Positions 16,138-25,395 are shown, counted from the first letter of the stretch. The stretch is 64,000 nt of DNA from Phascolarctobacterium sp. (GCA_017467905.1 JAFUKD010000023.1:23836-87835), one strand, 5' to 3'. Numbers and translations are program-made. The notes: generated from the sequence alone by a model not told the origin.

Positions 16138-16332
16138 ATGCTGAAAGGCGTTACCTTTCATGTGGGGGATAGGGTAATTATGAAGAAACCTCATCCCTGC
16201 GGCAGTAACCAATGGGAAATTACCAGAACAGGTATGGATTTTGGGATTAAATGCTGTGGCTGCGGGCATTTCGTAATGCTTCCCCGTGTGAAATTTGAAA
16301 AGGCTGTTAAAGTCATTGTGCCTAAAGAGTAA
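16138..16332 (+). CDS. DUF951 family protein
   Basis: A 64-residue protein with the full family pattern: VGDRVIMKKPHPCGSNQWE, then GMDFGIKCCGCGHFVMLPR and a terminal FEKAVK. The Cys residues in CCGCG may bind metal. The family is short, conserved in Firmicutes and often sits near ychF and parB, as it does here. Function is unknown. It starts one base after the CBS-ACT stop and ends the operon at a terminator. Confidence 0.9.
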   Translation: MLKGVTFHVGDRVIMKKPHPCGSNQWEITRTGMDFGIKCCGCGHFVMLPRVKFEKAVKVIVPKE

Positions 16333-16367
16333 AAAAATCGCGGTTCCGTTTGGAACTGCGATTTTTT
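16332..16367 (+). terminator. Terminator of the liv operon
   Basis: ATCGCGGTTCC (16337-16347) pairs with GGAACTGCGAT (16352-16362), flanked by A7 and T6 runs. Confidence 0.92.
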
Positions 16368-16409
16368 ATGTTATAATGAAGATATATTATAGCTCGTGAG
16401 GTGAAGTTT

Positions 16410-17120
16410 ATGAGAAAATCCCTGCTGGTATTAATGTTAGCTTGCATCTTTACTTTGATTAATGCTGTGGCTGCCTTGGCGTACAACCCCGGACAACGCA
16501 CCATTCAGCTTTTGGGCAGCACCTTGAACAGTGACAAGCAGCCTGTGCATTTGGTAGTAACTCAAAAAATTGACATGGCAGAAATCCTTACTCCTGAAGC
16601 TTACAACAAGCTTACAACTGCGCAAAAGGTACGTTACAGCCGCACTGAATATAATGAAGCCAATGGCATCAACGCAGAACGCAACACTATGACCGATGGC
16701 GAAGGTAAGGTTATCAGCGATACCAACACCTTCATTAAAGGTGGCTACTGGTACACCATTGATTACGTTAACAAAACCTATGACCGTTTGCCGGAGCTTC
16801 CTGGTATGAGCATGCCCTTTGCAGAAACCTTGATTAGCTGGTTTGGCGTAAGACCGGAAGGCGGCGTGGATGCCGTTACCGGTTATGATTATGACAAAAT
16901 GACCAAGGGCAGCAACTCCCTGTACTTCTATTATGAAAAGGACACTGCCAACTGGAAAGGCTACGAAGTTAGCTACCTGCCTATGTTCAAGGTAGAAGAG
17001 GTTAGCAATGTAGTAAATGCAGAAGCTGCTTTTGCACTGCCTCCTGCTGATTTCAAACAGAAGGCTAACGAGGGGATGCGTAATTTTGCTAATCGCTTAA
17101 TGGGTGCTGGAAAGAAATAA
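16410..17120 (+). CDS. Hypothetical secreted protein
   Basis: A 236-residue protein with a clear N-terminal signal peptide (MRKSLLVLMLACIFTLINAV, then a likely cleavage after AALA). The mature part has no motif I recognise. It includes TIQLLGSTLNSDKQPVHLVV and a GGYWYTIDYVNKTYDRLPE segment, rather like the beta-rich outer-membrane carrier or lipoprotein-localisation fold, but this is only a resemblance. Start is ATG 16410 with GTGAGGTGA upstream; GTG 16401 overlaps that site. It has its own terminator, so it is monocistronic. Confidence 0.6.
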   Translation: MRKSLLVLMLACIFTLINAVAALAYNPGQRTIQLLGSTLNSDKQPVHLVVTQKIDMAEILTPEAYNKLTTAQKVRYSRTEYNEANGINAERNTMTDGEGKVISDTNTFIKGGYWYTIDYVNKTYDRLPELPGMSMPFAETLISWFGVRPEGGVDAVTGYDYDKMTKGSNSLYFYYEKDTANWKGYEVSYLPMFKVEEVSNVVNAEAAFALPPADFKQKANEGMRNFANRLMGAGKK

Positions 17121-17141
17121 TCCCAAATGTTTTAATGCTTT

Positions 17142-17196
17142 AAAAACCACTTACTTGTCATATGTATAATACATAGTGCGACGTAAGTGGTTTTTT
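17142..17196 (+). terminator. Terminator
   Basis: AAAAACCACTTAC (17142-17154) pairs with GTAAGTGGTTTTT (17183-17195) around a 28-base loop. Confidence 0.88.
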
Positions 17197-17348
17197 ACAT
17201 AAAAATATAAGCTCTTAAATGTTTGTAGAAGAAAGCAGGGACACATAATCTTAACATTGCTCACAAAGTGTTTTCTGTACAAGTGGAGTGGCGAGGCATA
17301 GAATAAAAGTGCAAAAAGAATTTTAGATTCTTTAAGGAGGTTTTATAT

Positions 17349-17825
17349 ATGCTTAAAAAATTATTTGTAGCTACTGCCGCTTTGGGCGTAATGTTATTTT
17401 CTACCAGTGCCTTTGCAGCCGTAAGAGGCAATGATGCTGTGGAAGCAGCAAAAACAAAATTGCCGGAATCCATTGTGGTTATGGGTTATGACGAAGGGCA
17501 GGACACTGCCATTGTCAACTTCCGCGATACTGATAGTCTGCTTGACTACGCAGTGGAAGTTTCCCTTGAAACCGGCAAGGTTTTGAAGATGGATGTAGAA
17601 GGCGCTTCCATTCATGGCAGTACCATTATCACCAAAAGCTTCGAAGATATTGAAGCCATTGTTTTGAGCGAATACCCTGACGCTCAAGAAATGATTATCA
17701 CCACTGGTCAAGACGGCAACAACACTTATTATGATGTAGTGTTCGCTACTGACGAATACGCAGCAGAACTGAAAGTGAACCCGGTAACCGGTGCGTTCTC
17801 TGAAAGAGAATATGTTTTCTTCTGA
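17349..17825 (+). CDS. Secreted PepSY-like small protein
   Basis: A 158-residue protein with signal peptide MLKKLFVATAALGVMLFSTS and cleavage near AFA-A (about residue 23). The mature part shows two similar alpha-beta units: DAVEAAKTKLPES with VEVSLETGKVLKMDVEG, then DIEAIVLSEYPDAQE with ELKVNPVTGAFSEREY. This pattern, an amphipathic helix followed by strands ending in a D/N-xx-TG turn, is that of PepSY domains, seen in peptidase propeptides and sensory proteins. AAGGAGG precedes the ATG. No partner gene is adjacent. Role unknown. Confidence 0.65.
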   Translation: MLKKLFVATAALGVMLFSTSAFAAVRGNDAVEAAKTKLPESIVVMGYDEGQDTAIVNFRDTDSLLDYAVEVSLETGKVLKMDVEGASIHGSTIITKSFEDIEAIVLSEYPDAQEMIITTGQDGNNTYYDVVFATDEYAAELKVNPVTGAFSEREYVFF

Positions 17826-17844
17826 TAAAGTAGGTTAGAACACG

Positions 17845-17874
17845 AGGCGAGCGTAACTGCTCGCCTTATTTTAT
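17845..17874 (+). terminator. Terminator
   Basis: AGGCGAGC (17845-17852) pairs with GCTCGCCT (17859-17866), followed by a T-rich run. Confidence 0.85.
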
Positions 17875-17977
17875 TTGTAGGAACAGAGCAAATCATTGCA
17901 ATAACACTCCTTTTAAGATAAAATAATATAGATATAAAAGGTTACAATCTGTAAATATAAATTAAGGAGAGATTATT

Positions 17978-19084
17978 GTGAGCACTAATTTAGAAGTAGG
18001 TATCGTAGGCTTGCCTAACGTTGGCAAAAGCACTTTGTTTAACGCAATCACCAAAGCTGGCGCAGAAGCAGCTAACTATCCCTTCTGTACTATTGAACCC
18101 AACGTAGGTATTGTTGATGTTCCTGATAAAAGATTGGATGTTTTAAGCGAAATGTTCAAGTCTAAAAGAATTGTTCCTGCGGCAATGCGCTTTGTTGATA
18201 TTGCAGGCTTGGTAAAGGGCGCTTCCAAGGGTGAAGGCTTGGGTAATAAATTCTTGGCACACATCCGCGAGGTGGACGCTGTTGCTCAAGTAGTACGCTG
18301 CTTTGAAGATAGCAACATTACCCACGTTGAAGGCAGCATTGACCCTTTGCGTGATATTGAAATCATTAATACTGAGCTGTGCCTTGCTGATATGGAATCT
18401 GTGGAAAAAAGAATGGAACGCCTTGTTAAGCTGTTAAAGACTGGCGACAAGAAAGCTCCTCTGGAAAAGGCTTGCCTGGAAAAAGTTTTGGAAGGCTTGG
18501 GCGATGCAGTTCCCGCTCGTCGTATGGGCTTGACCGATGACGAAAAAGATTTCCTGAAAGAATTGCATCTCTTGACCATGAAGCCTGTACTTTACATCAC
18601 CAATGTTGCTGAAGGTGAAGTAGCAGATACCTCTGACAACCAGCATGTACAAGCAGTGGTTAAGTATGCTGAAGAAGAGGGTGCAGAAGTTATTGTGGTT
18701 TCTGCAAAAATGGAAAGCGAAATTGCTGAATTGGATGATGAATCCGCAAAAGAATTCTTGGAAATGGCAGGCCTTTCCGAAACCGGTTTGGATAGACTTA
18801 TCAAAGCTGGCTTTAAGCTTTTGGGTTTGCAAACCTACCTGACTGCTGGCGAAATGGAATCCCGTGCTTGGACCATTACTCGTGGTACTAAAGCTCCCCA
18901 GGCTGCAGGCAAAATTCATACGGATTTTGAACGTGGCTTCATTCGCGCAGAGATTGTTTCCTACGACGACCTTGTTACCTGCGGTTCTAAGGCAGCTGCC
19001 CGCGAAAAGGGACTTGTTCGCCTTGAGGGTAAGGAGTATGTTATGCAGGATGGGGACGTAGTAGAGTTCCGTTTTAACGTATAA
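17978..19084 (+). CDS. ychF: Ribosome-associated ATPase/GTPase YchF
   Basis: A 368-residue Obg-family protein of standard length. G1 is GLPNVGKST, the switch region is [15 protein letters not shown], and G3 is [17 protein letters not shown]. The family's altered G4 NVAE gives preference for ATP. A helical insertion follows, and the C-terminal TGS domain has [20 protein letters not shown]. It binds ribosomes and has been linked to stress and translation control. GTG start 17978 with AAGGAGA upstream. The stop codon is embedded in repeat R2. Confidence 0.95.
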   Translation: MSTNLEVGIVGLPNVGKSTLFNAITKAGAEAANYPFCTIEPNVGIVDVPDKRLDVLSEMFKSKRIVPAAMRFVDIAGLVKGASKGEGLGNKFLAHIREVDAVAQVVRCFEDSNITHVEGSIDPLRDIEIINTELCLADMESVEKRMERLVKLLKTGDKKAPLEKACLEKVLEGLGDAVPARRMGLTDDEKDFLKELHLLTMKPVLYITNVAEGEVADTSDNQHVQAVVKYAEEEGAEVIVVSAKMESEIAELDDESAKEFLEMAGLSETGLDRLIKAGFKLLGLQTYLTAGEMESRAWTITRGTKAPQAAGKIHTDFERGFIRAEIVSYDDLVTCGSKAAAREKGLVRLEGKEYVMQDGDVVEFRFNV

Positions 19085-19205
19085 AAATTGCTATAAGCAC
19101 CATTATGCTTTGTCGCAGTTTGTTTACTCGCTCGACGTACGTTTAGTACGCCGTCGCTTCATAAACTTCACTGCTTCGCGCCTTCTGGCACTTCTAACAA
19201 TTTTT
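19083..19205 (+). repeat. R2 palindromic repeat, copy 1
   Basis: A 123-bp element whose outer arms AAAAATTG (19083-19090) and CAATTTTT (19198-19205) overlap the ychF stop codon. Inside are GTTTA/TAAAC arms and a central CGTAC-GTTTA-GTACG hairpin. It matches copies at 35473 and 42844, with the flexible stem bases changed in pairs. Confidence 0.85.
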
Positions 19206-19213
19206 GGAAAAAG

Positions 19214-19261
19214 GAAGGCTCCCTCCTGGGGGAGCTGTCAGCGTAGCTGACTGAAGGAGTT
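19214..19261 (+). repeat. R3 double-hairpin repeat, copy 1, supplying a ribosome site
   Basis: GGCTCCC-TCCTG-GGGGAGC forms the first hairpin and GTCAGC-GTA-GCTGAC the second. The 3' end CTGAAGGAGT supplies the Shine-Dalgarno for ATG 19265. The 5' CTCCCTC could alternatively pair with this AAGGAG. The second copy is at 62013. Confidence 0.8.
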
Positions 19262-19264
19262 TAT

Positions 19265-20041
19265 ATGATTTTCGATACTCACATGCATTGCGACTTCTCC
19301 ACCGATAGCAGTATGACCTTAGAAGAAGCAATAGCAGCCGCTGAAAAAGAAAATATTGGTATGATTGTTACGGAGCATTGGGATTACGATTACCCAACTA
19401 ACCCCAGCGAGTTTATCTTTGACCTGAATGCCTACTACGCTAAGATTAGCAAGCTGCGTAGCGACAGGGTGCTTATCGGTATTGAGATTGGTATGCAGGT
19501 TCATACCTTGGAACTGGATAAGAATGTTTCGGCAAGCCAAAAGTTCGATTATGTGCTTGGCTCCATCCATTGTATGAAGCGTAAGGATTTGTACGAAGAA
19601 TATTGTTACGAAGGCTTGACCAGGCAGGAAGCGGTGCGTCAATTTTTAGAGGACAGTATTTACTGTGTAACCAATAATACTGATTTTGATTCCTTCGCCC
19701 ACATTGATTACCTTACCCGTTACTGGATTTACAAGGATGAATACCTTTATTATGCAGATGCGCCTGAACTTTTTGACGAGCTGTTCAAAGTTTTAATTGC
19801 AGAGAACAAGGCTATTGAAATTAACACTCGCCGTTTGGATGACCAAAAGGCTATTGATGCTCTCGTAGTTTTGTACAAGCGCTTCCGCGAGCTTGGCGGC
19901 AAGTACTGTACTTTGGGCAGTGATGCTCATTACGCAGAGCATGTGGGCAGGCGTATGGATGTTGCTCTTGCTATCGCCAAAGAGTGCGGACTTACTCCTG
20001 TTTACTTTAAAAACAGAAAAATGCAAATTATGGATATATAA
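19265..20041 (+). CDS. PHP-domain phosphoesterase, HisJ-type histidinol-phosphatase-like
   Basis: A 258-residue PHP hydrolase. The trinuclear metal-site motifs are in order: DTHMHCDFSTDSS (residues 4-16), TEHWD (about 36-40), GIEIG, LGSIHC, FAHIDY and LGSDAH. This set and the length match HisJ/HisK-type histidinol-phosphate phosphatases, which form histidinol, but PHP proteins of this kind also act on other phosphoesters. No his genes are nearby, so the substrate is uncertain. The ribosome site lies within repeat R3. A terminator follows. Confidence 0.8.
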   Translation: MIFDTHMHCDFSTDSSMTLEEAIAAAEKENIGMIVTEHWDYDYPTNPSEFIFDLNAYYAKISKLRSDRVLIGIEIGMQVHTLELDKNVSASQKFDYVLGSIHCMKRKDLYEEYCYEGLTRQEAVRQFLEDSIYCVTNNTDFDSFAHIDYLTRYWIYKDEYLYYADAPELFDELFKVLIAENKAIEINTRRLDDQKAIDALVVLYKRFRELGGKYCTLGSDAHYAEHVGRRMDVALAIAKECGLTPVYFKNRKMQIMDI

Positions 20042-20047
20042 TTTATG

Positions 20048-20080
20048 GCTCCGATGTTCCTTTGAATATCGGAGCTTTGC
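20048..20080 (+). terminator. Terminator
   Basis: GCTCCGAT (20048-20055) pairs with ATCGGAGC (20068-20075), then TTTG. The T-run is weak. Confidence 0.75.
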
Positions 20081-20099
20081 TAATATTGTTTCATAATAG

Positions 20100-20156
20100 A
20101 AGGGCGTTAGAAAAATTAGTGTACCAAATTTTCGCTTTGGAGTGTTGCTGTAATAT
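20100..20156 (-). repeat. R1 repeat, partial copy
   Basis: AGAAGGGCGTTAGAAAAATT at 20100 aligns with the reverse complement of R1 copy A just before its first hairpin, and continues through an imperfect AAAATTAGT/ACCAAATTTT stem to GAGTGTTGC. The remainder of the element is absent. Confidence 0.55.
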
Positions 20157-20248
20157 AGATATTTTTCATTTATTTAGTACACATTATGTTATAATAAATA
20201 AGTGACTACTTAGTCAAAACATTTTTCGCAGGAGGGGAGGTTCAGAAA

Positions 20249-21595
20249 ATGCTTCAAAATATGACCGAAGGTAAACCCTTAAAGTTGATTTTACCCTTTA
20301 TGGTTCCGCTACTCATAGGCAATATTTTCCAACAATTATATAATATTGCAGATATCATTATTGTTGGGCGTACTATTGGCGTAGCTGCTTTGGCTGCTGT
20401 TGGTGCGGTGTCACCGCTTTTTATGATGCAGGTTGTTATTACCATTGGTTTGGGAAATGGTTTTACTGTTGTTACGGGACAACGCTACGGCGCAGGAGAT
20501 ATGGAAGGTATGCGGCGCAGTATTGCTACGGGCGTAGTCCTAAGCCTGCTGTTTGTTTTCATCATTATGGGGTTAACATATTCTTCCATTGATTATGTAA
20601 TAGCATTGATGAACATTCCCGCAGAGCTTATTAGTGATGCGCGTAGTTATGTGCTGATTATTACCGACGGCTTGATTGCCATGATGGGTTATAATTTTCT
20701 TTCTGCAGTGATGCGTTCCTTGGGCGATAGCAAAACGCCCTTGTACTTTTTGATAGTTGCAACCATTGCCAATATTATTTTGGCGCTGGTGTTCATCATC
20801 TGGTTTGGTTGGGGGGTACCGGGTAGTGCAGTTGCTTTGGTTATTGCCCAGGCAATATCGGCAATTTTATGCTTAGCTTACATTTATAAACGCTTTCCTC
20901 AGCTGCATATAAGAAAAAAAGATATTTGCCTGACTAAGGCAGAGCTGTGGGAGCATTTACGAATGGGCTTGCCCATGGCGGTGCAGTTTGCTGTGCTTAG
21001 CTTGAGCATTATCTTTATGCAGTCCATCTGTAATAAATTTGGTGCCAACACTATTGCAGGCTTCACTACTGCTATGCGCGTAGAACAGCTTGCCGTACAA
21101 CCTATGATTTCCTTTGGCTTGGCGATAGCGGTTTTTACAGCGCAAAACTTTGGCGCGCGCCGCTTCGATAGAATTCGCGAAGCCATCAAAAAATGTTCCC
21201 TGATTATTTTAGTGTTCAGCTGCTTTGCCGCAGCGTTGATGTTCCTTTTCGGCAAGGATATTATTGGTATCTTCCTTGACAATCCGGAAGCAGAAGTTTT
21301 GCAGGCGGCATATTTGTATATTACCTATTCCGTACCCTTTTACTTTTTCTTTAGCCAGATGTTTATTTATCGTAATGCTTGTCAGGGAATGGGTATTGCC
21401 ATGATTCCCATGATGACCGGTATTGTAGAACTGTTCGTGCGCACGGGGGTAGCGGTGTTCCTGACAGATAGTCATGGTTATTTGGGGATTTGTCTTGCTT
21501 CGCCCATTGCTTGGGTGAGCAGCTTTAGCGTAGCTTATTTTAGCTATCGTTATTTTATTAGGGTGTTAGAACGTACTACGCAGTTGAAGGCGTAA
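20249..21595 (+). CDS. MATE family multidrug/sodium antiporter
   Basis: A 448-residue membrane protein with about twelve hydrophobic segments, the standard MATE length. Typical features are the N-terminal PFMVPLLIGNIFQQLYNIAD and IIIVGRTIGVAALAAVGA, and the internal repeat at mid-protein (MGLPMAVQFAVLSLSIIFMQ). It exports cationic drugs or metabolites in exchange for Na+ or H+; the substrate cannot be assigned. GGAGGGGAGG precedes the ATG, and a TATAAT-like box lies near 20190. No regulator is adjacent. Confidence 0.9.
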   Translation: MLQNMTEGKPLKLILPFMVPLLIGNIFQQLYNIADIIIVGRTIGVAALAAVGAVSPLFMMQVVITIGLGNGFTVVTGQRYGAGDMEGMRRSIATGVVLSLLFVFIIMGLTYSSIDYVIALMNIPAELISDARSYVLIITDGLIAMMGYNFLSAVMRSLGDSKTPLYFLIVATIANIILALVFIIWFGWGVPGSAVALVIAQAISAILCLAYIYKRFPQLHIRKKDICLTKAELWEHLRMGLPMAVQFAVLSLSIIFMQSICNKFGANTIAGFTTAMRVEQLAVQPMISFGLAIAVFTAQNFGARRFDRIREAIKKCSLIILVFSCFAAALMFLFGKDIIGIFLDNPEAEVLQAAYLYITYSVPFYFFFSQMFIYRNACQGMGIAMIPMMTGIVELFVRTGVAVFLTDSHGYLGICLASPIAWVSSFSVAYFSYRYFIRVLERTTQLKA

Positions 21596-21627
21596 GCTAA
21601 GAAAAATATTGAGAGGAAAGTTTTGTT

Positions 21628-22503
21628 ATGATGAAAGCCTTTAACCCCCGCCTTATGCTTGTGGCATCTATGACCATCTTTGGTACCCTGGGAATCTTTG
21701 TACGCAACATTCCCGTTGCTTCCGGAGAATTAGCTCTGTACAGAGCAGTGCTTGCCGCTACGCTGATAGCAGCGTTCTTATTTGTAACGAAGCAAAAAAT
21801 TCCCTTTGCCAATATTCGGAAGGAAGTTCCCTTGCTGCTGGCATCCGGTGTTGCCATGGGTATTAACTGGATTCTGCTTTTCGAAGCTTATAAGTACACT
21901 ACTGTTTCCCTTGCTACTTTAAGCTATTATTTTGCTCCGGTAATCGTAACGGTGGTTTGCCCCATTCTTTTTAAGGAGAAGTTGACCAGTAAGCAAATCA
22001 TTTGCTTTGTAATGTCCACCTTAGGTTTGGTAATGATTACCGGTATTGGAGACGTAGGGGGTAGCAGTGATTTTCTGGGCATACTGTTTGGCTTAGGGGC
22101 AGCAGTGTTCTACGCCACAGTAATTCTTTTGAATAAGTTTATCAAAAACGTGGATGGTATTCACAGAACCTTTCTGCAGTTTATCTCTGCGATTGTAACT
22201 TTGTTGCCCTACGTTTTGCTCACCAGTGGGGTGAGTTTAATTGGTATGAATTGTCTTGGCTGGGTTAACCTGCTCATCGTAGGCTTTATTCATACGGGTG
22301 TAACCTACTGTATGTATTTTTCTTCGCTGAAGGAATTGCCCGGACAAAAGGCGGCAATTCTTAGCTATATTGACCCGCTGGTAGCAGTGTTGATTTCTGT
22401 TACTGTTTTAGGTGAAAGCATGACCCTGTGGCAGGTGGTTGGCGGTATGTTAATTTTAGGCTTTACCCTTTGGAACGAGATTTCTCCTAAAGCGGAGGAG
22501 TAG
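21628..22503 (+). CDS. EamA/DMT family transporter
   Basis: A 291-residue protein with ten predicted membrane segments in two EamA halves. The first begins MLVASMTIFGTLGIFVRNI and holds GINWILLFEAYKYTTVSLAT; the second spans about residues 150-285 (LGAAVFYATVILLNKFI, YIDPLVAVLISVTVLGE). DMT proteins export amino acids, nucleobases or other metabolites; the substrate is unknown here. It starts 32 bp after the MATE gene and is probably co-transcribed, giving a two-exporter unit that ends at a bidirectional terminator. Confidence 0.88.
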   Translation: MMKAFNPRLMLVASMTIFGTLGIFVRNIPVASGELALYRAVLAATLIAAFLFVTKQKIPFANIRKEVPLLLASGVAMGINWILLFEAYKYTTVSLATLSYYFAPVIVTVVCPILFKEKLTSKQIICFVMSTLGLVMITGIGDVGGSSDFLGILFGLGAAVFYATVILLNKFIKNVDGIHRTFLQFISAIVTLLPYVLLTSGVSLIGMNCLGWVNLLIVGFIHTGVTYCMYFSSLKELPGQKAAILSYIDPLVAVLISVTVLGESMTLWQVVGGMLILGFTLWNEISPKAEE

Positions 22504-22553
22504 GGTAAAAACAAAAGACGCCTTGTGATTTGCAAGGGCTCTACAAAAAATAA

Positions 22554-22600
22554 AAAGCAGATGAATTTTAGCTTTACACTAAAGTTTCATCTGCTTTCTT
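22554..22600. terminator. Bidirectional terminator between DMT gene and copZ
   Basis: AAAGCAGATGAA (22554-22565) pairs with TTCATCTGCTTT (22586-22597), flanked by A and T runs. Confidence 0.9.
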
Positions 22601-22627
22601 TTTTATAGAGGGCTTACTCTATAAAGC

Positions 22628-22834
22628 TTATTTAATTTCTACAACGTCGAAGCCAATATCTTCAATTACTTCGCGCAATGCTTCGTCAGAAATAGCTTCT
22701 GCTTCAACAAGAGCGCGTGCTTCGTCAAGACTTACTTCGACTTTGGTTACGCCTGCCAAATTTTCTAAAGCAGTTTTTACTGCGCCTACGCAGTGCATGC
22801 AGTGCATGCCGTCGATACGAATTTGCTTAACCAT
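22628..22834 (-). CDS. copZ: Copper chaperone CopZ
   Basis: A 68-residue heavy-metal-associated domain. The copper-binding motif GMHCMHC (residues 9-15) sits in a ferredoxin-like fold with VTKVEVSLDEARALVE and a C-terminal IEDIGFDVVEI. It carries Cu(I) to CopA. AGGAGG precedes the start. It lies downstream of copA on the same strand, separated by repeat R2, which occupies most of the gap. Confidence 0.93.
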   Translation of the reverse strand: MVKQIRIDGMHCMHCVGAVKTALENLAGVTKVEVSLDEARALVEAEAISDEALREVIEDIGFDVVEIK

Positions 22835-22859
22835 TGTGTTTTAACTTCCCTCCTTTACG

Positions 22860-22979
22860 AAACGCGTGATAAGCACCATCTAACCATGTTGTCATAAAAT
22901 TGCTTGCTCGACGTACACCAAGTACGCCTTCGCGACACAATTTTATTCCGCCTTGTTATATGGTATTTCTGACGCGTTT
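22860..22979 (-). repeat. R2 palindromic repeat, subtype b, between copA and copZ
   Basis: Outer arms AAACGCGT (22860-22867) and ACGCGTTT (22972-22979) are perfect. The middle stem is TAAAATTG (22895-22902) with CAATTTTA (22938-22945), and the centre is CGTAC-ACCAA-GTACG. It folds into one long hairpin within the cop transcript. Confidence 0.85.
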
Positions 22980-23027
22980 TGGTTGTGTCTTATATTAAAA
23001 ATTACAAACTAACTTTTTAGAAAGCAG

Positions 23028-25292
23028 TTATTTGTAAGTCCAGAAACGAAGTCGTAATGCGTTGGTGACTACGCTTACGGAGCTAAAGCTCATGGCAGCC
23101 GCTGCAATCATGGGGCTCAGCAAGATTTCGAAGTGGGGGTAAAGCATACCTGCTGCAATGGGAATACCAATGGCGTTATAGAAGAATGCCCAAAAAAGAT
23201 TTTGCTTGATGTTGCTCATTACAGCCTTGCTCAAACTAATTGCCTTTGGAACGTCCAGCAAATCACTTCTCATCAAGACAATATCCGCAGATTCAATGGC
23301 AATGTCTGTACCTGCGCCAATGGCAATACCAACATTTGCACGGGCGAGAGCGGGAGCATCGTTGATGCCGTCGCCAACCATGGCTACCTTATGACCCTGT
23401 TCTTGCAGGCGGCGCACAGTGCGTTCCTTATCTTCGGGGAGCAGTTCTGCAATGACCTCATCCATGCCAACCTGACGGTGAATGGCTTCTGCAGTAATTT
23501 TATTGTCGCCTGTAAGCATAATAACCTTTATTCCAAGCTTACGCAGTTTGGCGATTGCTTCTGCGCTGGAAGGTTTAACCGTATCTGCTACGGCAATGAT
23601 TCCTAAAAGCTGCTCGCCTTGGGCAAAATACAAAGGAGTTTTGCCGTCGTGAGCAAGTTTAGCGGTTACGTCCGCAAATTCACTTACATCTATGTTAGCT
23701 GCTTGCATTAGCTTGGCATTACCTGCGTAACAAAGCTTGCCTTCAACTAAAGCTTCCAAGCCTTTGCCGGGAAGCAGGCGATAGCCAGAGGCAGCAGGTA
23801 GTTCTAAGTGACGTTCTTCTGCGGCGTTGATAATGGGTTCAGCCAAGGGATGCTCCGAAAGCTTTTCTATGGCAGCAGCAATGCTCAGCAGCTGGGACTC
23901 TGTAATTTTATTGGTAAGGATATCCGTTACTACGGGCTTGCCTTCTGTAACAGTGCCTGTCTTATCTAAAATTACTGTATCAATATTGTGGGCAGCTTCC
24001 AACGCGCTGGCAGATTTAATCAAAATTCCGTTGGCAGCTCCACGTCCGGTTCCTACCATAATGGCGGTGGGGGTAGCGAGCCCCAGGGCGCAGGGACAGG
24101 AGATTACTAAAACAGAAATTCCAATGACAAGGGCAAATTCCACATTGTAACCCAGGCAAATCCAAGTCGCAGCGGCAAAGACAGCGATGGTAATAACTAC
24201 GGGAACAAAAATGCCGCTAATCCTATCTGCCATTTTAGCAATGGGAGCTTTGGAAGAAGTGGCTTCGTCAACAAGAGCAATGATTTTGGAAAGAGTTGTA
24301 TCTTCACCTACGGCAGTGGCACGCATTTTAAAATAACCGCTTTTGTTAATAGTACCGCCTGTAACCGTATCTTCCACGTATTTTTCTACGGGTATGCTTT
24401 CACCGGTAATGGCTGCTTCGTCCAAGGCGCCGTTCCCTTCAATGATAACACCATCCACAGGAACAGTCGCACCGGATTTTACAATTAGAATGTCACCGGT
24501 AACAACCTCTTCTATGGGAATTTCCCCTTGCATTCCGTGGCGTTCTACAAGAGCAATTTTAGGAGCTAAGTTCATTAGCTTGGTGATGGCTTCGCTAGTA
24601 CGGTTCTTAGCCCTTGCTTCCATAAATTTTCCCAAGGTGATGAGGGTTAAAATCATAGCAGCAGATTCAAAATATAAATCATGGGAGAAGCGGTGTACTA
24701 AATTCATATCACCATGACCAAAGCCGTAAGCAATTTTGTAAACAGCATACACACCATAAACAAAAGCTGCACTGCTACCGATGGCGATAAGAGAGTCCAT
24801 ATTGGGAGCCTTGTTCCACAAATTCTTGAAGCCATGTTCAAAATACTTGCTGCCAATTAGTATAACAGGAATTGTTAAAAGCAGTTGGGTTAAGCCGTTG
24901 ATTAAAGAGTTTTCCATGCCAAGGAAAATTTCCGGCAAAGGCCAGTTCATCATTTTACCCATGGAAATATAAAATAAAGGCAGGGTAAAAATTACAGACC
25001 AGATAAGCCTTCGCTTCATGGCTTGCATTTCTTGGGCAGCAGTATCCACAGGCTTAGCCTTGCTTTGGTTTTGCTGTTGTAAATGTAGGCTTGCACCAAA
25101 GCCAAGCTTTTCCACCTTGGCAATGATTGCTTCTGCAGAAATTACTTTTTCGTCGTAAGTAACGTGCATATTATTTTTTAAAAGGTTGACACTGATTTGC
25201 TCAACTCCCTGCTGCTTGCCTATAACCTTTTCGATACGGGAAGAGCAGGCGGAGCAGGACATACCAGCAATATTAAATTGTTCTTTCTTCAT
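23028..25292 (-). CDS. copA: Copper-translocating P1B-type ATPase CopA
   Basis: A 754-residue pump. It has one N-terminal heavy-metal domain (GMSCSACSSR, residues about 10-19) and eight membrane helices. The intramembrane metal motif is SCPCALGLATP, the actuator holds TGES, and the phosphorylation site is DKTGT. HP locus LSEHPLAEPI and GDGINDAPALA are present, as is the C-terminal helix pair. It exports Cu(I), and possibly Ag(I), from the cytoplasm. The start is ATG 25292, with AGGGTGA upstream; a GTG at 25301 is part of that site. It heads the copA-copZ unit. Confidence 0.95.
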   Translation of the reverse strand: MKKEQFNIAGMSCSACSSRIEKVIGKQQGVEQISVNLLKNNMHVTYDEKVISAEAIIAKVEKLGFGASLHLQQQNQSKAKPVDTAAQEMQAMKRRLIWSVIFTLPLFYISMGKMMNWPLPEIFLGMENSLINGLTQLLLTIPVILIGSKYFEHGFKNLWNKAPNMDSLIAIGSSAAFVYGVYAVYKIAYGFGHGDMNLVHRFSHDLYFESAAMILTLITLGKFMEARAKNRTSEAITKLMNLAPKIALVERHGMQGEIPIEEVVTGDILIVKSGATVPVDGVIIEGNGALDEAAITGESIPVEKYVEDTVTGGTINKSGYFKMRATAVGEDTTLSKIIALVDEATSSKAPIAKMADRISGIFVPVVITIAVFAAATWICLGYNVEFALVIGISVLVISCPCALGLATPTAIMVGTGRGAANGILIKSASALEAAHNIDTVILDKTGTVTEGKPVVTDILTNKITESQLLSIAAAIEKLSEHPLAEPIINAAEERHLELPAASGYRLLPGKGLEALVEGKLCYAGNAKLMQAANIDVSEFADVTAKLAHDGKTPLYFAQGEQLLGIIAVADTVKPSSAEAIAKLRKLGIKVIMLTGDNKITAEAIHRQVGMDEVIAELLPEDKERTVRRLQEQGHKVAMVGDGINDAPALARANVGIAIGAGTDIAIESADIVLMRSDLLDVPKAISLSKAVMSNIKQNLFWAFFYNAIGIPIAAGMLYPHFEILLSPMIAAAAMSFSSVSVVTNALRLRFWTYK

Positions 25293-25303
25293 ATATATCA
25301 CCC

Positions 25304-25350
25304 TAAACGCGTGCTAAGTATCATTCATCAGTGGAATCATAACATTGTCT
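25304..25350 (-). repeat. Fragment resembling R2 subtype b in the copA leader
   Basis: TAAACGCGTGCTAAGTATCA at 25304 aligns with the AAACGCGTGATAAGCACCAT end of the R2 copy at 22860, and ATCATAACATTGTC loosely continues. The opposite arm is missing. Similar sequence before both cop genes could instead be a shared operator. Confidence 0.45.
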
Positions 25351-25375
25351 GCGATTTGACAAGTATATTACTGAA

Positions 25376-25395
25376 ATGTTAGCTTCTGCTAACAT
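25376..25395 (-). promoter_or_regulatory. Inverted repeat overlapping the copA promoter
   Basis: ATGTTAGC-TTCT-GCTAACAT is a perfect 8-bp inverted repeat. On the minus strand a TATAAT (25394-25399) overlaps its edge, so a repressor bound here would block copA. It does not match the CopY box TACANNTGTA. Confidence 0.5.
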
